Assembly (NCBI GenBank): GCA_030613745.1
Contig: JAUWLK010000056.1
Coordinates: 1-12,242, forward strand
Reading direction: 5' to 3'
Origin: Flavobacteriaceae bacterium
Lineage (GTDB): Bacteria > Bacteroidota > Bacteroidia > Flavobacteriales > Flavobacteriaceae
Length of the DNA: 12,242 nucleotides
The notes beneath the pieces are model-generated. The model had not been told where the DNA came from and did no database searches. It worked only from the letters and a program-made list of their open reading frames with translations. Made by a program: the position numbers and the translations under genes. Below are positions 7,933 to 12,242 of this stretch, one piece after another (within the stretch, counting starts at the first letter, position 1; each line of letters begins with the position of its first letter).

Positions 7933-9870
7933 TTATATGTCAATATTGGCATAGATTGCATGTTTTTCAATGAACTCTCTACGAGGTGGAACATCATCTC
8001 CCATAAGCATTGAAAATACTCTATCAGCCTCTGTAGCATTATCAATAGCAACTTGACGCATAGTACGATGTTCAGGATTCATAGTTGTATCCCAAAGTTG
8101 TACAGCATTCATTTCCCCTAAACCTTTGTATCTTTGAATACTGCCACCACCAAATTTTTCAACAATTGCATCACGTTCGGAATCTGACCAGGCATATTCT
8201 TTTTTTGCACCTTTTTTAATTAAATAAAGTGGTGGTGCAGCAACATATATGTTTCCGTTTTCAACTAATTCGCGCATATAGCGGAAAAAGAAAGTCAATA
8301 TTAAAGTTGCAATGTGACTACCATCAACATCGGCATCACACATGATTACAATTTTATGGTATCTTAATTTGCTTAAATTTAGTGCTCTAGGATCTTCTTC
8401 TGTGCCTATGGTTACTCCTAAAGCGGTGTACATACTTTTGATTTCTTCGTTTTCAAAAACTTTGTGTTGCATGGCTTTTTCAACGTTTAAAATCTTTCCA
8501 CGCAGAGGTAAAATAGCTTGAAAATTTCTATCTCTACCTTGTTTGGCTGTACCACCTGCTGAATCACCTTCGACTAAGAATATTTCACATTTTTCTGGAT
8601 CACTCCATGCACAATCAGATAATTTTCCAGGCAAACCACCACCAGACATTACTGTTTTGCGTTGAACCATTTCACGCGCTTTAGCAGCTGCATGACGTGC
8701 TTGTGCAGCAAGAATTACTTTTTGAACTATAATTTTAGCATCATCAGGGTTTTCTTCTAAATAATTTGTAAGCATTTCAGAAACAGCTTGACTTACAGCG
8801 GGTGAGACATCACGATTTCCAAGTTTTGTTTTTGTTTGTCCTTCAAATTGAGGTTCGGCAACTTTTACAGATATTATAGCAGTCAATCCTTCACGGAAAT
8901 CATCCCCTGAAACATCAAATTTTAATTTGCTTAGCATCCCTGAATTTTCTGCATATTTTTTAAGGGTTTGGGTTAAACCTCTACGAAAACCTGAAAGATG
9001 AGTTCCTCCTTCATGTGTATTTATATTATTTACATAGGAGTGTAAATTTTCTGTATAAGAAGTGTTATAAACCATTGCTACTTCAACAGGAACGCCATTT
9101 TTCTCTCCTTCCATACTTATCACATCCGAAATAAGTTGTTCTCTGGTAGCATCGAGATAACGAATATATTCTTTTAGCCCTTCGTCACTGTAAAATTCTT
9201 CATAGATAAATTTATCTTCATCATCTTTGCTGCGCTTATCAGTAATGGTAATTGTTACACCTTGATTTAAGTATGATAATTCACGCAAACGTGCAGCTAA
9301 AGTTTCATAACTAAAAACTATTTCAATTTGAAAAATTGTATCATCAGCTTTAAAAGTTACTTCTGTACCTTCTTTTTCTGTTTCTCCCACCACTTTAACT
9401 GGATAAAGAGTTTTTCCTTGTTTGTATTCTTGTTGCCAAATTTTCCCTTCACGAAAAACTCTAGCAGTTAAATGACTGGATAATGCATTTACAACAGAAA
9501 CACCTACTCCGTGTAAACCTCCTGATACTTTATAAGAATCTTTATCAAATTTTCCACCTGCACCAATTTTGGTCATAACAACCTCTAAAGCTGAAACACC
9601 TTCTTTTTTATGAGTTCCAACAGGTATGCCTCTACCATTGTCTGTTACAGTTACCGAATTGTCTTCATTTATTATTACATCAATTCTGTCACAATGACCG
9701 GCCATGGCTTCGTCAATGGAGTTGTCTACTACTTCATATACCAAATGGTGCAATCCTCTTGTACTAATATCTCCAATATACATTGATGGTCTCATGCGCA
9801 CATGCTCCATGCCCTCTAACGCCTGAATACTATCGGCAGAATATTCGTTTTTTTTATTTTCTTCACTCAT
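7933..9870 (-). CDS. gyrB: DNA gyrase subunit B
   Basis: A 645-residue ATPase subunit of DNA gyrase, which with GyrA introduces negative supercoils. The GHKL ATPase domain shows YEVVDNSIDEA with catalytic Glu46, DNGRGIP with Asp77, and GGLHGVG (117-123). The transducer domain carries QTKTKLGN with Lys347, which contacts ATP. The TOPRIM domain has EGDSAGG (434-440) and CDADVDGSH (511-519, metal-binding Asp residues). The C-terminal QRYKGLGEMNAVQLWDTTM block is typical of GyrB rather than ParE. The length fits the short GyrB class without the extra insertion found in E. coli. Upstream lies the three-unit RNA array, separated from gyrB by a strong terminator, so gyrB is probably transcribed from its own promoter near 9901-9916. 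Confidence 0.97.
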   Translation of the reverse strand: MSEENKKNEYSADSIQALEGMEHVRMRPSMYIGDISTRGLHHLVYEVVDNSIDEAMAGHCDRIDVIINEDNSVTVTDNGRGIPVGTHKKEGVSALEVVMTKIGAGGKFDKDSYKVSGGLHGVGVSVVNALSSHLTARVFREGKIWQQEYKQGKTLYPVKVVGETEKEGTEVTFKADDTIFQIEIVFSYETLAARLRELSYLNQGVTITITDKRSKDDEDKFIYEEFYSDEGLKEYIRYLDATREQLISDVISMEGEKNGVPVEVAMVYNTSYTENLHSYVNNINTHEGGTHLSGFRRGLTQTLKKYAENSGMLSKLKFDVSGDDFREGLTAIISVKVAEPQFEGQTKTKLGNRDVSPAVSQAVSEMLTNYLEENPDDAKIIVQKVILAAQARHAAAKAREMVQRKTVMSGGGLPGKLSDCAWSDPEKCEIFLVEGDSAGGTAKQGRDRNFQAILPLRGKILNVEKAMQHKVFENEEIKSMYTALGVTIGTEEDPRALNLSKLRYHKIVIMCDADVDGSHIATLILTFFFRYMRELVENGNIYVAAPPLYLIKKGAKKEYAWSDSERDAIVEKFGGGSIQRYKGLGEMNAVQLWDTTMNPEHRTMRQVAIDNATEADRVFSMLMGDDVPPRREFIEKHAIYANIDI

Positions 9871-9900
9871 ATTTATTAGTTGTATTTTATCTAAAATTCA

Positions 9901-9916
9901 CAAACGTACAAAGATA
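9901..9916 (-). promoter_or_regulatory. Candidate gyrB promoter (two adjacent -7 boxes)
   Basis: Two back-to-back exact TANNTTTG matches on the minus strand: TACGTTTG (9908 to 9901) and TATCTTTG (9916 to 9909). They lie 31 and 39 bp before the gyrB ATG. No clear TTG is found upstream of either. The rest of 9871-10042 is A+T-rich DNA in which I see no gene. Confidence 0.45.
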
Positions 9917-10042
9917 ACAAAACAGCTACTTCTAAGCATGTTTTTTTTACTACTTTTAAGCATTAAGTTATCAACATTTTTTTTAGAATCATTGAGTTAA
10001 GTTACATGTTTTATCAACTTTTATTTTAGGAAAATAGAATGT

Positions 10043-10281
10043 AAAAAAAAAAGCTCATCTTGATTTGTTAAGATGAGCTTTTTTTATTTAATGCAAATTA
10101 AAATAGCTTAATATTTTTTGTATTTGCAGAATGTTAATTTTCAAATAAATATTAATCCCCTCAGTATAATATTTATAGAAATTAACTTTAAAATCACTAT
10201 AAAGTGTTAGAAATATTTCAGAATATAATTTTAGTAAAAAAAATTATCCAAAATATAATTATTGAAACTAATCCAATAATA
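10043..10281 (-). ncRNA. Candidate structured small RNA, unit A
   Basis: Predicted transcript of about 240 nt, from a start near 10281 to the U-tract at 10043-10050. Read on the minus strand it contains, in order: a 5' hairpin (arms 10274-10280 and 10258-10264, ATTATTG/CAATAAT); an A+U-rich middle with a local hairpin; a long hairpin (10133-10186) whose 12-base loop holds UGAGGGG (10157-10163) over a perfect 10 bp stem; a hairpin (10093-10127) with loop UUAAGC (10106-10111) closed by GCAAAU/AUUUGC; and an intrinsic terminator. Units B and C share this order and the loop sequences. The helix UUUCAG/CUGAAA seen in B and C is not clearly formed here. I found no credible open reading frame and do not recognise the family; function is unknown. 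Confidence 0.6.
10051..10080 (-). terminator. Intrinsic terminator of RNA unit A
   Basis: Stem AAGCTCATCTT (10051-10061) pairs perfectly with AAGATGAGCTT (10070-10080) around an 8-base loop. An A-run at 10043-10050 supplies the U-tract for minus-strand transcripts. T residues on the other side mean it could also work in the plus direction, but no plus-strand gene precedes it. Confidence 0.88.
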
Positions 10282-10286
10282 TAAAG

Positions 10287-10321
10287 CAAATATATTTTTA
10301 AATTCTGAAGAAATTCTGAAG
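10287..10321 (-). promoter_or_regulatory. Promoter of RNA unit A
   Basis: CTTCAG (10321 to 10316), then 21 bp, then TATATTTG (10294 to 10287), an exact TANNTTTG. The block upstream of the -7 box and the 21 bp spacing are the same in units B and C. In this copy CTTCAG occurs twice, 11 bp apart. Confidence 0.65.
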
Positions 10322-10342
10322 TTTTAATTTTGAATTCAAAAA

Positions 10343-10566
10343 AAATAAAAAAGCCCATTAGATTTTAATCGTAATGGGCTTTACTGTGCAAATTAAAATA
10401 GCTTAATATTTCAATATATTTGCGAAACTTTATCATTAAATTAATACCATTCCCCTCAGATAAATATTAAGAATTGATAAAGCTGTAAAAACTTAAAAAC
10501 ATTTCAGAATTCTTTATAATTATGGTAGTTCTGAAACTAATTATTAAACAAACTAATGAATAATAA
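10343..10566 (-). ncRNA. Candidate structured small RNA, unit B
   Basis: Predicted transcript of about 220 nt from near 10566. Minus-strand order: 5' hairpin ATTATT/AATAAT (10559-10564 with 10540-10545); helix TTTCAGAA/TTCTGAAA (10529-10536 with 10502-10509); long hairpin with outer stem CTTTATCA/TGATAAAG (10475-10482 with 10428-10435) and inner stem TTAATATT/GGTATTAA (two G-U pairs), whose 14-base loop holds UGAGGGG (10452-10458); hairpin 10388-10423 with loop UUAAGC closed by GCAAAU/AUUUGC; then an intrinsic terminator. The outer stem differs completely in sequence from that of unit A yet pairs perfectly, which supports selection for structure. No coding potential seen; family not recognised. 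Confidence 0.62.
10351..10381 (-). terminator. Intrinsic terminator of RNA unit B
   Basis: AAGCCCATTA (10351-10360) pairs with TAATGGGCTT (10372-10381) around an 11-base loop. An A-rich run at about 10338-10350 provides the U-tract on the minus strand. Its stem sequence is unrelated to those of the unit A and unit C terminators. Confidence 0.88.
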
Positions 10567-10571
10567 CATTA

Positions 10572-10606
10572 CAAATGTATATGTCTTTTCTAAAGAAATT
10601 CTGAAG
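10572..10606 (-). promoter_or_regulatory. Promoter of RNA unit B
   Basis: CTTCAG (10606 to 10601), 21 bp, then TACATTTG (10579 to 10572), an exact TANNTTTG match. The stretch AACTTCAGAATTTCTTTAG is identical to that in unit C, while most of the spacer next to the -7 box differs. Confidence 0.65.
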
Positions 10607-10623
10607 TTAATCTGCGACAAGTT

Positions 10624-10858
10624 TTGTTAAAAAGTCCTTACTGTTTATGATCAAGGATTTTTGAGCAAAAAAACAGCTTAATGTTTCATAATATTTGCAA
10701 TTTTTTATCTTTTTCAATACCATTCCCCTCAAAAAAATATTTAAAAAAATAAATAATTATATGCTCAATAGTTGAGTAATTTAAATATTTCAGTATCCAT
10801 TTATAATGAATTTTGAACGTTCTGAAATAATTATTAATTGTAAATATGAATTAATAAC
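10624..10858 (-). ncRNA. Candidate structured small RNA, unit C
   Basis: Predicted transcript of about 230 nt from near 10858. Minus-strand order: 5' hairpin TTATTAATT/AATTAATAA (10849-10857 with 10831-10839, perfect 9 bp); helix TATTTCAG/CTGAAATA (10822-10829 with 10786-10793), enclosing a small hairpin; long hairpin with outer arms 10743-10753 and 10704-10714 and inner stem AATATT/GGTATT, whose 14-base loop holds UGAGGGG (10725-10731); hairpin 10665-10698 with loop UUAAGC, where the stem is AAACA/TGTTT instead of AAATA/TATTT in A and B, a compensatory change; then a terminator hairpin. This is the unit nearest the histidine kinase gene. No coding potential seen; function unknown. Confidence 0.6.
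10630..10662 (-). terminator. Probable intrinsic terminator of RNA unit C
   Basis: Arms 10630-10639 and 10653-10662 form a 10 bp stem with one G-U pair around a 13-base loop (core TCCTT/AAGGA). On the minus strand it ends in GGACTTTTTAAC, a shorter U-tract than in units A and B, so it may be leakier. Confidence 0.65.
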
Positions 10859-10862
10859 AGGA

Positions 10863-10897
10863 CAAAAATATATAGGATTTCTAAAGAAATTCTGAAG
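10863..10897 (-). promoter_or_regulatory. Promoter of RNA unit C
   Basis: CTTCAG (10897 to 10892), 21 bp, then TATTTTTG (10870 to 10863), an exact TANNTTTG match. It is the third example of the same spacing and lies about 55 bp downstream of the histidine kinase stop codon, so this unit need not depend on read-through from that gene. Confidence 0.62.
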
Positions 10898-10951
10898 TTT
10901 TTTAATTGTAAATGTTAAAGTTTTATTAATCTATTTAATGAAAAAATAGAA

Positions 10952-12199
10952 TTAAAAATAGATTGAAATATTGTGTTGATTTTCAATAAATGAGTGGTTT
11001 ATTTTCCAATTATAAGTATCACATATTTTTTTAACAATCGCTAATCCTAACCCGAAGGAGTCTGAAGATTTACTATCTTTTTTAAATCTTTCAAATAAGG
11101 ATGTTGAAGAAATATTAAGTGGTTCACCAGAGTTTGAAAAACTTATAAAAAGATCTGAAGTTGCTATTTCCAGATTTCCAGATTTTAAATTGTGTTTAAT
11201 AGCATTGCTAATTAAATTTGAAATTACAATGTCAAAAAGTAATGGATTAGCTGAAACTTTAACATTAGAAGTAAAATTTTTAATTACAGTGATTTTTTTA
11301 GATTCTATAAAATCTTCAAAAATTTCAAGTTGTTTGTCAATTACATCATTAATTAAAATAAGCTCTTTTTCACTAAATTGTTGATTTTCAATTTTTGATA
11401 ATAGTAGTAATGTTTTATTTAGTTTAGATAAACGTTGAGCTGCTAAATAAATAGCTTTTATTTGGTGTTTGTCGTCTGTTTTTAAATTTTCAGACTGCAT
11501 TAATGATTCAGATTTTAGTTGCATGATAGCTAATGGAGTTTGCATTTCATGCGATGCATTATCGGTAAATTCTTTTAAATTATTAAAATCTGAATTTATT
11601 TTATTGGTTAGCTTGATTAAAGATTGATTTAGTTCTTGAAATTCGTCAATTTTTGAGTTTTGTAAGTGTATAGGTTGGTTATTCTCTACAGAAAAACTTT
11701 TTAAAATTTCTAAATTTTCATAAAAAGGCTGCCAAGCGTTACGTAAAATTAAAGTGTTTACAAAAAATACGGTAAGAATTAACAATAAAATAACGATACC
11801 AATTGATAAAGTTATTGCTAATATAAAGTCTTGATTTTTAACAAGAGAGCTTCTTGTTGTAATTACGTAGGTCTTACCATGCAGAGTTTCAATGGAAGTA
11901 AGTTGTCTGTAAAGCTCACGTTTTTCTATTCCATCTATTAATTGGTAGATTAGGGTGTCCTTAAAATATAAAGTATCTTTTATTGGTATTTTACTAATAA
12001 AATCATCAACCTCAAATATAGGAAGGGGATATTCATATTTTAATTTTTGTGCAATTAACTCTTTATCCCAAAGTAAATTTTCATCTTGTTTTTTTGTTAT
12101 AATATTTTTTAAAACAAAAAATATTATAATACTAGAAGCAATAAAAATAATTATTGAATATATAATATAAGTTTGTTTTGTTTTTTGAATTAATTTCAT
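10952..12199 (-). CDS. Two-component sensor histidine kinase
   Basis: A 415-residue inner-membrane sensor. Membrane helices lie at about residues 11-31 and 125-150, framing an extracytoplasmic domain of roughly 90 residues with no domain I recognise. The dimerisation/phosphoacceptor helix has His217 in NASHEMQTPLA. The ATPase domain shows the N box NLISNAIKHN (328-337), FSNSGEPL (354-361) in place of the usual DNGxG, an F box LFERFKK, and GLGLAIVKK (383-391). The SNSG/SNTG form of the G1 box is, as I recall, common in Bacteroidota kinases, so activity is expected. The ATG overlaps the stop codon of the preceding response regulator by one base (TAATG), so the two form a coupled pair. Ligand unknown. 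The three RNA units follow directly downstream. Confidence 0.92.
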   Translation of the reverse strand: MKLIQKTKQTYIIYSIIIFIASSIIIFFVLKNIITKKQDENLLWDKELIAQKLKYEYPLPIFEVDDFISKIPIKDTLYFKDTLIYQLIDGIEKRELYRQLTSIETLHGKTYVITTRSSLVKNQDFILAITLSIGIVILLLILTVFFVNTLILRNAWQPFYENLEILKSFSVENNQPIHLQNSKIDEFQELNQSLIKLTNKINSDFNNLKEFTDNASHEMQTPLAIMQLKSESLMQSENLKTDDKHQIKAIYLAAQRLSKLNKTLLLLSKIENQQFSEKELILINDVIDKQLEIFEDFIESKKITVIKNFTSNVKVSANPLLFDIVISNLISNAIKHNLKSGNLEIATSDLFISFSNSGEPLNISSTSLFERFKKDSKSSDSFGLGLAIVKKICDTYNWKINHSFIENQHNISIYF

Positions 12200-12242
12200 T
12201 AGTCACAAAATTTATAACCAAGACCATATATTGTTTGTAAAT
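12199..12242 (-). CDS. Response regulator, OmpR/PhoB type, C-terminal end only
   Basis: Only the last 13 codons lie in the window: minus-strand reading gives LQTIYGLGYKFCD and TAA. The (V/I)xTxxGxGYxF ending is the final strand pair of the winged-helix DNA-binding domain of OmpR/PhoB regulators. Its stop codon shares one base with the kinase start codon, the usual arrangement for a cognate pair. The receiver domain is outside the window. Confidence 0.85.
   Translation of the reverse strand, partial: LQTIYGLGYKFCD

Larger units (their letters stand above)
10051..10910 (-). repeat. Three diverged tandem repeats (period about 275-300 bp)
   Basis: Landmarks recur three times in the same order. 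The loop motif CCCCTCA (plus strand) is at 10157, 10452 and 10725; GCTTAA is at 10106, 10401 and 10676; and the -7 boxes end at 10294, 10579 and 10870. Sequence between landmarks has diverged widely, so these are old duplications and not recent copies. Each period holds one promoter, one RNA body and one terminator. There is no protein-coding gene anywhere in 9871-10951. Confidence 0.85.

Noticed and set aside
9968..10019. DnaA-box-like TTATCAACA (9968-9976) and TTATCAACT (10011-10019) upstream of gyrB, hinting at an origin
   Set aside because: Only two sites, each differing from TTATNCACA, in very A+T-rich DNA. There is no dnaA gene and no clear box cluster, so chance is the better explanation.
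10043..10900. A CRISPR array or classic IS/MITE repeat
   Set aside because: The units are long, strongly diverged and carry promoters and terminators. There are no short identical repeats with unique spacers, no terminal inverted repeats and no target-site duplications.
10043..10900. Calling the units 6S RNA
   Set aside because: 6S RNA is one long hairpin with paired ends and a central bubble. Here the 5' and 3' ends do not pair and the body is a series of separate hairpins. An Rfam search is still needed.
10081..10910. Reading the repeat units as plus-strand transcripts
   Set aside because: Only unit B has an exact TANNTTTG in the plus direction (10415-10422), and that sequence is explained by the GCAAAT/ATTTGC hairpin arm. 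The minus strand has a matching promoter at the correct end of all three units, with terminators at the opposite end.
10928..10964. Possible terminator after the histidine kinase (AATCTATTT / AAATAGATT)
   Set aside because: The stem is almost all A-T, the loop is long (19 bases) and it overlaps the end of the coding sequence, so it is too weak to call.

Overview
The window looks like chromosome from a low-GC member of the Bacteroidota, most likely a flavobacterium. The evidence is the strong A+T bias, promoters that fit the Bacteroidota form (TANNTTTG at about -7), the absence of clear Shine-Dalgarno sites, a fused-type SecDF start, and the familiar neighbours gyrB, mdh and secDF. Genus and species cannot be fixed from this sequence alone.

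Layout, left to right. (1) 1-1525, minus: N-terminal 508 codons of the secDF translocase gene, cut by the window edge. (2) 1526-1783: divergent intergenic region with promoters facing both ways. (3) 1784-6733, plus: a compact gene set comprising a gluconate kinase/6-phosphogluconate dehydrogenase fusion, an overlapping GntP-type gluconate permease, and formate-tetrahydrofolate ligase (fhs). (4) 6817-6844: a perfect palindrome acting as a two-way terminator between the convergent fhs and mdh genes. (5) 6884-9870, minus: malate dehydrogenase (mdh), preceded by DNA gyrase subunit B (gyrB). (6) 9871-10951: about 1.1 kb without protein-coding capacity that holds three diverged tandem copies of a small-RNA-like transcription unit. 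(7) 10952-12242, minus: a sensor histidine kinase and the last 13 codons of an OmpR-type response regulator, overlapping by one base.

The gluconate genes form a complete short route. The permease imports gluconate, the kinase domain makes 6-phosphogluconate, and the dehydrogenase domain oxidises it to ribulose 5-phosphate with NADPH formation. The last two steps sit on one polypeptide. Fhs makes 10-formyl-tetrahydrofolate. Pentose phosphate and formyl-folate are both purine precursors, so a shared purpose is possible but is inference.

The most interesting part is the triplicate array at about 10043-10900. Each unit has the same minus-strand promoter (CTTCAG, exactly 21 bp, TANNTTTG), a body of roughly 220-240 nt with a conserved hairpin order, and its own unrelated intrinsic terminator. 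Two hairpins keep their loop sequence (UGAGGGG and UUAAGC) while their stems change in ways that preserve pairing. This is strong internal evidence for three paralogous, independently transcribed structured RNAs. I cannot assign them to a named family; a covariance-model search against Rfam (including 6S-Flavo and Flavo-1) is the obvious first check.
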